A stretch of 64,000 bases of DNA from DATFTF01 sp963825175. GTDB lineage: Bacteria > Acidobacteriota > Thermoanaerobaculia > UBA5066 > Gp7-AA6. Under the pieces are notes generated by a model that was not told the DNA's origin, did not search any database, and worked only from the letters and a program-made list of their open reading frames with translations. Positions within the stretch are counted from its first letter, which is position 1, and every line of letters begins with the position of its first letter. Position numbers and translations under genes: made by a program. Location of the stretch: assembly GCA_963825175.1 (NCBI GenBank), contig CAWGSA010000001.1, positions 1,240,001-1,304,000 of the forward strand, in the 5' to 3' direction. This document shows, piece after piece, positions 45,511 to 53,828 of the stretch.

Positions 45511-46361
45511 CCCGCAAGCAGGTCCTGGGACGGGGATTGTCGGCGCTCCTCCCCGCGGGCAAGGAAGATGTTCCACGGGGAACACTCTCCCGGGAGGTCG
45601 AGACCGACCGTCTCGTCCCTTCCCGCTTTCAGCCGCGCAGGGAGTTCTCTTCCGACGCGCTGGCGGAACTGGCGGCGTCGGTCAAGGAACAGGGGATCAT
45701 CCAGCCCATCGTCGTCGTGCCGCGCGGCGAACAGTTCGAGATCGTGGCCGGCGAGCGGCGGTGGAGGGCGGCGATCCAGGCCGGGCTGGCTCGCGTTCCC
45801 GTCGTGGTGCGCGAGAAGCGCTCGGACAAGGAGCTGCTGGAGATCGCGCTGGTCGAGAACCTCCAACGCGAGGACTTGAACCCCTTGGAGGCCGCGGCAG
45901 CCTACGCCCGCTTGAAGGAAGAGTTCCACCTGACGCAGGAAGACGTGGCGCGCCGGGTGGGCAAGGACCGGGCGACGGTGGCCAACAGCCTGCGCCTGCT
46001 CAAGCTCCCGGCCTCCGTCCGCGACAAGATCCTGCGCGGCGAGCTCTCGGCCGGCCACGCCAAGGCCCTGGCGGCACTCGCATCGGCCGACGATCAGGAA
46101 CGCCTGGCCGAGGAGATCCTCCGGCGCGCGCTCTCGGTCCGGCAGACGGAAAAGAGGGTGGCCGCGATCGGGTCCCATCCAGCCCTCAAACGCGAGCATC
46201 GGCGAGACCCCTTCACGCGCGACGCCGAGGAAAAACTGGCCCGGCGGCTGGCGACCCGGGTCAAGATCGTTCGACGCCGCCGCGGGGGCAGGATCGAAAT
46301 CGCCTTCGGATCGGAAGAGGAACTGATTAGACTCTACGAGAAAATATCCGGGAAGAGCTGA
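45507..46361 (+). CDS. parB: Chromosome partitioning protein ParB
   Basis: 284 aa. N-terminal ParA-stimulating peptide with Arg/Lys (RKQVLGRGLSALLP), the CTPase/ParB domain with QPRREFSSDALAELAASVKEQGIIQPIVV and the GERRWRA motif near residue 83, an HTH around 145-170 (LTQEDVARRVGKDRATVANSLRLL) that reads parS, and a C-terminal dimer domain. A parS-like site lies inside its own 5' coding part. Confidence 0.96.
   Translation: MTRKQVLGRGLSALLPAGKEDVPRGTLSREVETDRLVPSRFQPRREFSSDALAELAASVKEQGIIQPIVVVPRGEQFEIVAGERRWRAAIQAGLARVPVVVREKRSDKELLEIALVENLQREDLNPLEAAAAYARLKEEFHLTQEDVARRVGKDRATVANSLRLLKLPASVRDKILRGELSAGHAKALAALASADDQERLAEEILRRALSVRQTEKRVAAIGSHPALKREHRRDPFTRDAEEKLARRLATRVKIVRRRRGGRIEIAFGSEEELIRLYEKISGKS
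45569..45584. promoter_or_regulatory. parS: parS-like site in parB
   Basis: TGTTCCACGGGGAACA at 45569-45584 shares 13 of 16 positions with the general parS TGTTTCACGTGAAACA and is even nearer to the TGTTCCACGTGGAACA variant. It lies at codons about 22-26 of parB. Confidence 0.75.
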
Positions 46362-46384
46362 CCCAACGTCTCCGGGAGGACCTC

Positions 46385-46768
46385 ATGCGAAAGACCGACG
46401 GCACCACGCTCAACGGGTTCATCGATCGGGGAAGCCACTTCTCGGGGGAGCTGTCCTTCGAGGAGACCTTTCGCATCGACGGCCGATTCGAGGGGAAGAT
46501 CCGGTCCGGCAGCGAGTTGATCCTGGGCGACAGCGCCGAGGTCTCGGCGGAGATCGAAGTGGGGCGCCTCTCTGTCAATGGGACGCTGCGCGGATCGGCG
46601 CGGGCTTCCGAGCGCATCGAGCTCTTGCCCAAGGCCCGGGTCTATGCGGACCTCGCGGCACCCGTCCTTCGGGTCGAGGAAGGCGCCTATTTCCAGGGAT
46701 CCTGCAGCATGAAAGAAGCCCCTGCATCCAATCTCGTCGAGATCAGCAAACCGCCACTGCGATCATAA
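46385..46768 (+). CDS. Bactofilin (polymer-forming cytoskeletal protein)
   Basis: 127 aa, a single DUF583 bactofilin domain: IDRGSHFSGELSFEETFRIDGRFEG, then regular short beta-turn repeats (SELILGDSAEVSAEIEVGRLSVNGTLRG, RIELLPKARVYADLAAPVLRVEEGAYFQGSC) that build a beta-helix. Polymerising bactofilins scaffold cell-wall enzymes or chromosome segregation; the position directly after parB matches genomes in which bactofilin anchors ParB-parS (for example Myxococcus BacNOP). A GGAGG site precedes the ATG. Confidence 0.93.
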   Translation: MRKTDGTTLNGFIDRGSHFSGELSFEETFRIDGRFEGKIRSGSELILGDSAEVSAEIEVGRLSVNGTLRGSARASERIELLPKARVYADLAAPVLRVEEGAYFQGSCSMKEAPASNLVEISKPPLRS

Positions 46769-46939
46769 ATATATCATAATAAAAGACTTACACGCCAGAC
46801 AGCGCGCCCGCCGTGCTCTCATCTCGACTCGGCCGCCCAACTGTGCTATTGATCCCCGGCTTCCGGCGGTTCGATCAACGGCGCCAGGATCGGCGGCGCC
46901 CGCGAGGGTGCCCTCGCAAGCGCTTCATCGGGACCACGC
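46769..46939 (+). promoter_or_regulatory. Spacer before the ATP synthase operon
   Basis: A sharply AT-rich start (46764-46790, with CATAAT at 46775-46780 as a possible -10) follows bactofilin and is the likely promoter of the atp operon. The remaining about 150 bases are GC rich, with short potential hairpins such as GCGAGGG/CCCTCGC near 46906-46921. I see no gene in it; GGTTCGATC near 46867 is not part of a tRNA. Confidence 0.4.
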
Positions 46940-47371
46940 ATGCTGAAATTCGACGTCACGCTGCTCTACGTCCTCATCGTCTTTCCGGTCGCCTATGCGA
47001 TCCTGAAACGCTTCCTGTTCGACCCGCTCGGCCAGATCCTCGACGAGAGGGACCGCGACGAGCGGACCGCCGCCAGGGTGCATGCCGAGAGTCTCGAGGA
47101 ACTGTCCAAGACGATCGCCTGGGTCGAGCGGGAGCTCGCCCGTACCCGCCAGGAGGCCCTGAAGCAGCGCGAGGCGCTCCGGGCGCAAGGCCGCGCGCAA
47201 TGGGAGAAGAAGCTGGCCGAGGCGCAGAGTGTCGCGCGGGAACTGATCGAGAGGGCGAGCCGGGAGATCGAGGGAGAATCGATGCGCTCTGCGCAAGAGC
47301 TTCCGGCTCGGGCCCGCGGGCTCGCCCGGGATCTCGCGGAAAGACTTCTCGGGCGGAAGCTCGCCGCGTGA
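46940..47371 (+). CDS. atpF: ATP synthase F0 subunit b (first copy)
   Basis: 143 aa with one TM near residues 7-27 (LLYVLIVFPVAYAILKRFLFDPL) and a long Glu/Arg/Ala coiled helix, the peripheral stalk form. Two b-type subunits in tandem point to a heterodimeric b/b' stalk as in photosynthetic bacteria and several non-photosynthetic phyla. Which of the two is called b' is arbitrary here. The GTGA overlap couples it to the next b gene. Confidence 0.9.
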   Translation: MLKFDVTLLYVLIVFPVAYAILKRFLFDPLGQILDERDRDERTAARVHAESLEELSKTIAWVERELARTRQEALKQREALRAQGRAQWEKKLAEAQSVARELIERASREIEGESMRSAQELPARARGLARDLAERLLGRKLAA

Positions 47372-47907
47372 GGGCGCTGTTCGTCCCGGCTCTCCTCCGT
47401 CTCCAGGAGGGAGAGCACGCGGCGCTCCTGGGGATTCCGGCGGCGGTGTGGCAACTCGTCAATCTGGTCGGCTTCCTGGCCGTTCTCCTCTATTTCGTGG
47501 CCCGCCCGATGACCAAGCTCTTCCGGCAGCGTCAGCTCGATGTCGAGCGCCGCCTGCAAGAGGCGCGAGAGCGGCGGGCCGAGGCGGCGCGCCTGGAGGC
47601 GGAGGTGCACGAGAGGATGGCGCGGCTCGAGATCGACCTCGCAGAGATCCTCGCGCGAGGAGTGGCCGAAGGCGAGGCCGCCCGCGCCGAGCTCGTCGAG
47701 CGGGCCGACCGGGAAGCCGAGACCGTCCGGCGTCAGGCCGAGGAGGAGATCGGCCGGCGGCTGGAGGACGCCAAGCGTCAACTGCGGGCGACCGCGGCCC
47801 AGCTGACAGCGGAGGTGGCGCGGGAGATCGTGCTGGCCGAGGTCACGGAGGAAGACCGGCGCCGTCTCTTTTCGGAAAGCGTCGAGCGTCTGGAGAAGGA
47901 ATCGTGA
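47368..47907 (+). CDS. atpF: ATP synthase F0 subunit b' (second copy)
   Basis: 179 aa. The GTG at 47368 overlaps the previous stop; a TM at about 27-46 (VWQLVNLVGFLAVLLYFVARPM) with the conserved Arg-Pro after it is followed by the long alpha-helical stalk. The N-terminal 25 residues before the TM are longer than usual. It overlaps the delta gene (GTGA). Confidence 0.92.
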   Translation: MRALFVPALLRLQEGEHAALLGIPAAVWQLVNLVGFLAVLLYFVARPMTKLFRQRQLDVERRLQEARERRAEAARLEAEVHERMARLEIDLAEILARGVAEGEAARAELVERADREAETVRRQAEEEIGRRLEDAKRQLRATAAQLTAEVAREIVLAEVTEEDRRRLFSESVERLEKES

Positions 47908-48449
47908 GCGCCTTCGCGCGCAGCTACGCGCAGGCCTTCCTGGGGGTCGCCACCCCGGGCTACGACGTGGCAGATTTTCTGGAGCGGGCCGACGCGATCC
48001 GCAAGGCCGTCCTCACGGAGCCGCGTCTGAAGGGATTCTTCGCCGCTCCCGCCATTCCCGCGCCGGTCAAACAAAAGGTCATGGAGGAGCTGGCCGGCAA
48101 AGCCGGGCTGGACCCGTTCGGGAGCCGCTTCTTTCAGGTGCTCCTGCAGCATCGGCGGCTCTTCGACGTCGGGCCGATCCTTCAGTCAATCCGCGCGGAG
48201 GCGGATCGTCTGAGCGGAGTCGTTCAAGCGGTGGTCACGGTGGCGACGCCGATGACGGCGGTGGAGAAGGAGAAGATCGCCGCGGCTCTGGGCCGGGTGG
48301 TGGGGCGGCGGGTACGGTTGACGATGGACGTGGACGAGAAGATCCTGGGCGGTTTCGTGGCGCGTGTCGGCAGCGAGATGTTCGACGCCTCGATCCGTCG
48401 CGCCATCGAGCAATTTCAGGAACAAAGCGGTCAAGGAGCGAGGGCCTGA
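47904..48449 (+). CDS. atpH: ATP synthase F1 subunit delta
   Basis: 181 aa. The N-terminal helical domain starts SAFARSYAQAFLGVA and continues through LLQHRRLFDVGPILQSI; the C-terminal part has the hallmark MTAVEKEKIAAALGRVVGRRVRLTMDVDEKILGGFVARVGSEMFDASI. It connects the peripheral stalk to F1. GTG start, overlap with atpF. Confidence 0.95.
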   Translation: MSAFARSYAQAFLGVATPGYDVADFLERADAIRKAVLTEPRLKGFFAAPAIPAPVKQKVMEELAGKAGLDPFGSRFFQVLLQHRRLFDVGPILQSIRAEADRLSGVVQAVVTVATPMTAVEKEKIAAALGRVVGRRVRLTMDVDEKILGGFVARVGSEMFDASIRRAIEQFQEQSGQGARA

Positions 48450-48450
48450 G

Positions 48451-49983
48451 ATGGAAATCAAAGCCGACGAAATCACGCAGATCCTGAAACAGCAGCTGGC
48501 CGGTTACGAGAAGATGATCGACGTCGCTCAGGTCGGGACGGTCCTCTCGGTGGGAGACGGCATCGCGCGCGTCTACGGGCTGGACAAGGTCATGGCCGGT
48601 GAGCTCGTCGATTTCGGCCACGAACTCTTCGGCCTGGCCTTGAACCTGGAAGAAGACAACGTCGGCGTCGTGCTGCTGGGCGAGTCGAGCGAGGTCACCG
48701 AGGGCCAGGAGGTCCGGCGCACCGGGCGGATCATCGAGGTGCCGGTGGGGCCCGAGCTGGTCGGACGCGTGGTCGACCCGCTCGGTCGTCCCTTGGACGG
48801 CAAGGGCCCCATCGCGGCCAAGGAGTTCTATCCCATCGAACGTGTGGCCCCGGGCGTCATCGACCGACAGCCGGTGCGCGAGCCGGTCCAGACGGGGTTG
48901 AAGGCGATCGACGCCATGATCCCGATCGGCCGGGGTCAGCGCGAGCTGATCATCGGCGATCGCCAGACAGGCAAGACGGCGGTCGCCATCGACACGATCA
49001 TCAACCAACGGGGCAAGGGAATCATCTGCATTTACGTGGTCATCGGCCAGAAGAAGTCGACCGCGGCCCAGGTCGTCAAGACGCTCGAAGAGTACGGCGC
49101 GATGGAGCACACCATCGTCGTCACCGCCAGCGCCTCCGATCCCGCCCCGATGCTGTACATCGCTCCGTTCTCGGGCTGCGCGATGGGGGAGTACTTCCTC
49201 TACAACAAGAAACACGCGCTGACGATCTACGACGATCTCTCCAAGCACGCCGCGGCCTACCGCGAGATCTCGTTGCTGCTGCGTCGGCCGCCGGGGCGCG
49301 AGGCGTATCCGGGCGACGTCTTCTTCCTCCACTCTCGCCTCCTCGAGCGGGCCTCGAAGCTGTCGGACAAGAGCGGCGGGGGATCTCTGACCGCGCTGCC
49401 GATCATCGAGACCCAGGCCGGGGACGTGTCGGCGTACATCCCGACCAACGTCATCTCGATCACCGACGGCCAGATCTACCTGGAGACGGATCTCTTCTAT
49501 TCGGGCGTGCGTCCGGCCGTCAACGTTGGAATCTCGGTCTCCCGCGTCGGCGGCAACGCGCAGATCAAGGCCATGAAACAGGTCGCCGGCACGCTGCGCC
49601 TCGATCTGGCGCAGTACCGCAACCTGGCCGCGTTCGCGCAGTTCGGCTCCGATCTGGACAAGGCCTCCCAGGCCCAGCTCGCCCGCGGGCGGCGCCTGGT
49701 GGAGCTGTTGAAGCAAACGCAGTTCGCGCCGATGGACGTCGAGCTGCAGGTCGTGTCGATCTACGCCGGAACCAAGGGTCACCTCGACTCGCTGCGCGTC
49801 GAAGCGGTTCCCGACTTCGAGACCGGCCTCCACCAGTTCATCAAGAGCGAGCGGCCGGAGATCCTGTCGGCGATCGTCCACACCGGAAAACTGGAAAAGG
49901 TCACGGAAGAGGCGCTGGCCTCGGCCATCCAGCAATTCAAGGAGCGCTTCGTCAAAGAGAACGCCAATGCCGTCGCGGCGTAG
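48451..49983 (+). CDS. atpA: ATP synthase F1 subunit alpha
   Basis: 510 aa. P-loop GDRQTGKTAVA near residue 171, the arginine finger in SVSRVGGNAQ and the lengthy RSLLLRRPPGREAYPGDVFFLHSRLLERA pattern are those of alpha. I chose the ATG at 48451, which directly follows the atpH stop; the open frame further upstream is a shadow. A 128-base spacer with a repeat array separates it from atpG, unusual inside the operon. Confidence 0.97.
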   Translation: MEIKADEITQILKQQLAGYEKMIDVAQVGTVLSVGDGIARVYGLDKVMAGELVDFGHELFGLALNLEEDNVGVVLLGESSEVTEGQEVRRTGRIIEVPVGPELVGRVVDPLGRPLDGKGPIAAKEFYPIERVAPGVIDRQPVREPVQTGLKAIDAMIPIGRGQRELIIGDRQTGKTAVAIDTIINQRGKGIICIYVVIGQKKSTAAQVVKTLEEYGAMEHTIVVTASASDPAPMLYIAPFSGCAMGEYFLYNKKHALTIYDDLSKHAAAYREISLLLRRPPGREAYPGDVFFLHSRLLERASKLSDKSGGGSLTALPIIETQAGDVSAYIPTNVISITDGQIYLETDLFYSGVRPAVNVGISVSRVGGNAQIKAMKQVAGTLRLDLAQYRNLAAFAQFGSDLDKASQAQLARGRRLVELLKQTQFAPMDVELQVVSIYAGTKGHLDSLRVEAVPDFETGLHQFIKSERPEILSAIVHTGKLEKVTEEALASAIQQFKERFVKENANAVAA

Positions 49984-49991
49984 CGCACAGC

Positions 49992-50026
49992 GTGAGGCGT
50001 GAGGCGTGAGGCGTGAGGCGTGAGGC
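49992..50026. repeat. Heptamer array GTGAGGC x5
   Basis: Five perfect GTGAGGC units follow the atpA stop inside the ATP synthase operon, the longest perfect array in the window. Flank GCGGAAC resembles the TTCCGCC flank of the arrays near 490 and 2600 in inverse. Confidence 0.92.
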
Positions 50027-50111
50027 GGAACAAGGTACCTCCGGAAGAACTTCCATGAGGATGGCGGCGGTGGGCGCATCACGTGAGCCGTTCACCCGGC
50101 GGCGGAACTAG

Positions 50112-50981
50112 ATGGCGAGTCTCATCGACATTCGGCGGCGGCTGCGCTCGTTGAAGAACACGCAGCAAATCACCAAGGCCATGAAGATGGTGGCCGCGGC
50201 CCGGCTGCGCCGCGCGCAGGATCGGGCCATCGCGGCCCGCCCCTATGCCAAGGCCCTGCGGGAAGTCCTGGCCTCGGTCTCCGCCCGCGTCGGGGAGCTG
50301 CGCCACCCCCTTCTGGCCGAGCGCGAAGAAAAGCGCGCGGCCCTCCTGGTCGTGGCGGGGGATCGTGGCCTCGCCGGCGCCTTCAACGCGAACGTCAACC
50401 GCGCCGTGACCCAGCTCGTGCGCGAAAAGCAGTGGGAGTCGGTGACGCTGACGCCGATCGGCAAGAAAGCGCTCGAGTACTGGCGGCGGCGCAAGACGCC
50501 GCTGTCCGCCAAGAGCTATCCCGGCATCTTCTCGAGAGTCGAATACGCGACGGCCAAGGAGATCTCCGACGGGCTGACACAGGCGTTCTCCGAGGGATCG
50601 ATCGACGCGGCCTACGTCGTCTCCAACGAGTTCAAGTCGGTCATGTCGCAGGTCGTCCGCGTGGAGCGCCTGTTGCCGATCGCGCGCGGCCAGGTGGCGA
50701 TCGCGGAGGCTCCCGCCGCCGGCGTCGAGCCGATCTTCGAACCGGACCCGGCCACGATTCTGGCCCGACTTCTTCCGCGCTATCTGGAGTTCACGATTTT
50801 TCGAATCCTCCTCGAGTCCGCAGCCGCCGAGTACGGAGCCCGCATGACGGCCATGGACTCGGCGTCCAAGAACGCGGGAGAGATGATCGATTCGCTCACG
50901 CTGACCTATAACCGGGCGCGGCAGGCCCGCATCACCAAGGAATTGATCGAAATCGTCTCGGGTGCGGCCGCGCTGGAATAG
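50112..50981 (+). CDS. atpG: ATP synthase F1 subunit gamma
   Basis: 289 aa rotor shaft. N-terminal IRRRLRSLKNTQQITKAMKMVAAARLRRAQ and C-terminal RMTAMDSASKNAGEMIDSLTLTYNRARQARITKELIEIVSGAAAL are the conserved coiled-coil halves. The middle Rossmann-like part has VVAGDRGLAGAFN. Complete. Confidence 0.97.
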   Translation: MASLIDIRRRLRSLKNTQQITKAMKMVAAARLRRAQDRAIAARPYAKALREVLASVSARVGELRHPLLAEREEKRAALLVVAGDRGLAGAFNANVNRAVTQLVREKQWESVTLTPIGKKALEYWRRRKTPLSAKSYPGIFSRVEYATAKEISDGLTQAFSEGSIDAAYVVSNEFKSVMSQVVRVERLLPIARGQVAIAEAPAAGVEPIFEPDPATILARLLPRYLEFTIFRILLESAAAEYGARMTAMDSASKNAGEMIDSLTLTYNRARQARITKELIEIVSGAAALE

Positions 50982-51009
50982 CGCTCGGCGCCAGGACAAG
51001 GAGACTCTC

Positions 51010-52464
51010 ATGGCGGAGAAGGAAAAGAACGTCGGTCGCATCGTGCAGGTCATCGGCCCCGTCCTGGACGTGGAATTCCCTCAGGGGCGGCTGCCGGCGA
51101 TCTACAACGCGATCCTGGTCCAGGACGAAGGAAAGGACACCGGAGTGCCCATCGATCTCGTCGCCGAGGTCGCCCAGCATCTGGGGGAGAACCGGGTGCG
51201 GTGCATCTCGATGAAGCGCACGGACGGCGTCGTGCGCGGGATGGCAGCGACGGACACCGGCGGCCCGATCACGGTGCCGGTGGGAAACGCGACGCTCGGC
51301 CGGATCTTGAACGTCGTCGGCGAGCCGGTCGACGAGCTGGGTCCCGTCCTGTCGGCCGAGAGATGGTCGATTCACCGCGAGCCGCCCAAGTACGAAGACC
51401 AATCGACTGAGGTCGAGATGTTCGAGACCGGAATCAAGGTCATCGACCTGCTCGAGCCCTACACCAAGGGGGGCAAGGTCGGCCTGTTCGGCGGGGCGGG
51501 CGTGGGCAAGACCGTCCTCATTCAGGAGCTCATCAACAACGTCGCCATGCAGCACGGCGGCTATTCCGTCTTCGCCGGCGTGGGCGAGCGCACGCGCGAG
51601 GGCAATGACCTGTACCTGGAGATGTCCGAGTCCGGGGTCATCACGCCGGGCGATAGCGCCAAGTCCAAGGCCGCCTTGATCTACGGCCAGATGACCGAGC
51701 CGCCGGGCGCGCGCCTGCGGGTCGGCCTGACTGGATTGACGGTCGCCGAGTACTTCCGCGACGTCGAAGGCAAGGACGTGCTCTTGTTCATCGACAACAT
51801 CTTCCGTTTCACCCAGGCCGGTTCCGAGGTCTCGGCCCTTCTGGGACGGATGCCCTCGGCCGTCGGCTATCAGCCCAACCTGGCCACGGAAATGGGAGAG
51901 CTTCAGGAGCGGATCACTTCCACCAAGAAAGGATCAATCACCTCGGTCCAGGCCATCTACGTTCCCGCCGACGACTTGACCGATCCCGCGCCGGCCACCG
52001 CCTTCGCCCACCTGGACGCGACGACCGTTCTGTCGCGCGCGATCTCCGAGCTCGGCATCTACCCGGCGGTCGACCCGCTCGACTCGACGTCCAAGATCCT
52101 CTCGCCGCGCATCGTCGGCGACGAGCACTACGCCGTGGCCCGCGGGGTTCAGGCGGTTCTCCAGAAGTACAAGGACCTCCAGGACATCATCGCGATCCTC
52201 GGCATCGACGAGCTCTCGGAGGAAGACAAGCAGGCCGTGGCCCGCGCCCGCAAGATCCAGCGATTCCTGTCGCAGCCGTTCTTCGTGGCCCAGCAGTTCA
52301 CGGGCCTGGAAGGGCGCTTCGTCAAGGTCCCCGACACCGTACGCGGGTTCAAGGAAATCGTGGAAGGCAAGTGCGACGACATGCCGGAACAGGCTTTCTA
52401 CATGGTCGGCACGATGGACGAAGCGCGGGAAAACGCCGAGAAACTGGCCAAGTCGGCGGCGTGA
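51010..52464 (+). CDS. atpD: ATP synthase F1 subunit beta
   Basis: 484 aa catalytic subunit. P-loop GGAGVGKTVLIQELINN near residue 160, catalytic Glu and Arg in GVGERTREGNDLY, Walker B LLFIDNIFRFTQAGSEVSALLGRMPSAVGYQP, and the DELSEEDK (DELSEED) loop. I chose the ATG at 51010, six to nine bases after an AGGAG; the open frame starts 48 bases earlier. Confidence 0.98.
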   Translation: MAEKEKNVGRIVQVIGPVLDVEFPQGRLPAIYNAILVQDEGKDTGVPIDLVAEVAQHLGENRVRCISMKRTDGVVRGMAATDTGGPITVPVGNATLGRILNVVGEPVDELGPVLSAERWSIHREPPKYEDQSTEVEMFETGIKVIDLLEPYTKGGKVGLFGGAGVGKTVLIQELINNVAMQHGGYSVFAGVGERTREGNDLYLEMSESGVITPGDSAKSKAALIYGQMTEPPGARLRVGLTGLTVAEYFRDVEGKDVLLFIDNIFRFTQAGSEVSALLGRMPSAVGYQPNLATEMGELQERITSTKKGSITSVQAIYVPADDLTDPAPATAFAHLDATTVLSRAISELGIYPAVDPLDSTSKILSPRIVGDEHYAVARGVQAVLQKYKDLQDIIAILGIDELSEEDKQAVARARKIQRFLSQPFFVAQQFTGLEGRFVKVPDTVRGFKEIVEGKCDDMPEQAFYMVGTMDEARENAEKLAKSAA

Positions 52465-52471
52465 CCCGTCG

Positions 52472-52870
52472 ATGAAGCTCACACTGACGGTGGTGACTCC
52501 CGAGCGGCTGGTGGTCTCGGCGCAAGCGGACGAAGTGCAGCTGCCGGGCGAACTGGGCTATCTGGGGATCCTTCCCGGCCACACGCCGCTCGTCACGCTG
52601 CTCAAGACGGGAGTGCTCTCGTACAAGGATGCAGGGTTGGAGAAGGCCTTCGCCCTGTCCTCCGGGTTCGCCGAGGTCTCCGGCGACGCGGTGACGGTCC
52701 TGGCGGATCTGGCGCAGGAGCCGGGCGAGATCGACGTGCCCCGAGCACAGCGGGATCGCCTCGAGGCCGAGGAGGCGTTGAAGACCGCAGGGCGCGAGAC
52801 GATGGAGGAGATCCGGGGCCGCCTGGAGCTCGCGCAGGCGCGGCTGGCGGTGGCGGGGCAGAAGTCCTAG
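52472..52870 (+). CDS. atpC: ATP synthase F1 subunit epsilon
   Basis: 132 aa. The N-terminal beta-sandwich starts LTVVTPERLVVSAQADEVQLPGELGYLGILPGHTPLVTLLKTG; the last about 45 residues form the two C-terminal helices (RAQRDRLEAEEALKTAGRETMEEIRGRLELAQARLAV). It follows atpD by seven bases. No a and c subunit genes are in the window, so F0 a/c must be encoded elsewhere. The stop TAG is part of the following repeat. Confidence 0.95.
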   Translation: MKLTLTVVTPERLVVSAQADEVQLPGELGYLGILPGHTPLVTLLKTGVLSYKDAGLEKAFALSSGFAEVSGDAVTVLADLAQEPGEIDVPRAQRDRLEAEEALKTAGRETMEEIRGRLELAQARLAVAGQKS

Positions 52871-52905
52871 GTCCGAAGTCCGACGTCGGAAGTCCGAAGT
52901 TCTGA
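52862..52905. repeat. Degenerate array, AAGTCCGA type
   Basis: Units AAGTCCTAG, GTCCGA, AGTCCGACGTCGGA and AGTCCGAAGTT follow the atpC stop, with a small palindrome TCCGACGTCGGA in the centre. The stop codon belongs to the first unit. Confidence 0.75.
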
Positions 52906-52943
52906 GCCGCACGCGGGAGTGACAATCCCGATAGGCTTGGGCC

Positions 52944-53741
52944 ATGCCTGATCGGGATCGACGCCGGAGCTCCGAGCACGTCCAGCCCGCTGTTCGCAAG
53001 CCAGAGGAGCACTACTTCCTGGAGGGGCCGCGCGGGCGACCCCGCGAGCTCGCCACGGTTCTGCGCATCGTCGCGGAACTCTTGCGCGGCTTCCGGGCCC
53101 TGCACTTCGTCGGTCCCTGCGTGACCGTGTTCGGATCGGCCCGTTTCACGGAGGAGCATCCGTATTACGAGGTCGCTCGGGCCGCGGGGCGACGGCTGGC
53201 GCAGATGGGCTTCACGGTGATGACCGGCGGCGGACCCGGAATCATGGAAGCGGCCAACCGGGGAGCGAAAGACGTGGGCGGCCGCTCGGTCGGCTGCAAC
53301 ATCGCGCTGCCGCAGGAGCAGAGGATCAACGCCTACCTCGACCGTTGGGTCACCTTCCGGTACTTCTTCGTGCGCAAGGTCATGCTGGTCAAGTACTCCT
53401 ACGCGTTCGTCGTGATGCCGGGCGGCTTCGGCACGATGGACGAGCTCTTCGAGGCGATGGTCCTGATCCAGACGGGCAAGATCCAGGGCTTTCCCGTCGT
53501 CGTGATCGGGAAGGAGTACTGGAGTCCCCTGGTTCGGTTGCTGGACGAGATGGTTCGAGTCGGAACCATCGGAGCCGAGGACATGCGCCTCCTGCTGGTC
53601 ACCGATTCGATCGACGAGATGGTCCGGCACATCGAGTCCCACGCGGTCAAGAAATTCGGCCTGGTACGACGCAAGGCCCCGCGGCCCTCGCGGGTGCTGG
53701 GGGAGAAGGGGATGGAGGACCAGGCGCCGAGACCCGACTGA
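52944..53741 (+). CDS. LOG family protein (cytokinin-activating-type phosphoribohydrolase)
   Basis: 265 aa Rossmann-like protein. TVFGSARFTEEHPYYE near residue 57, MTGGGPGIMEAANRGAKDVGG and the signature PGGFGTMDELFE near 156 fit the LOG/TIGR00730 group, which removes ribose 5-phosphate from nucleoside 5'-monophosphates. About 45 N-terminal residues lie before the usual start; they include RGRPRELATVLRIVAELLRGF. In bacteria it is often a housekeeping purine/pyrimidine nucleotide hydrolase. Confidence 0.88.
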   Translation: MPDRDRRRSSEHVQPAVRKPEEHYFLEGPRGRPRELATVLRIVAELLRGFRALHFVGPCVTVFGSARFTEEHPYYEVARAAGRRLAQMGFTVMTGGGPGIMEAANRGAKDVGGRSVGCNIALPQEQRINAYLDRWVTFRYFFVRKVMLVKYSYAFVVMPGGFGTMDELFEAMVLIQTGKIQGFPVVVIGKEYWSPLVRLLDEMVRVGTIGAEDMRLLLVTDSIDEMVRHIESHAVKKFGLVRRKAPRPSRVLGEKGMEDQAPRPD

Positions 53742-53828
53742 GGACTGAGGACTCGAAAGCCTGCAGCTGAGGACGATCTCGGCTCGAGCCGCTGGAGTCC
53801 GCAGTCCTCAGTCCACAGTCCTCAGTCC
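53739..53828. repeat. Inverted heptamer arrays, GGACTGA type
   Basis: Between the convergent LOG gene and the amidohydrolase, arms GACTGAGGACTGAGGACT (53737-53754) and GCAGTCCTCAGTCCACAGTC, continuing CTCAGTCC (about 53799-53826), are inverted. Each gene ends GAC TGA, and that stop is the first unit of its arm. Confidence 0.85.

Noticed and set aside
46850..46890. GGTTCGATC resembling a tRNA T-loop
   Set aside because: Flanking bases do not pair as a T stem and no acceptor or anticodon arm can be drawn.
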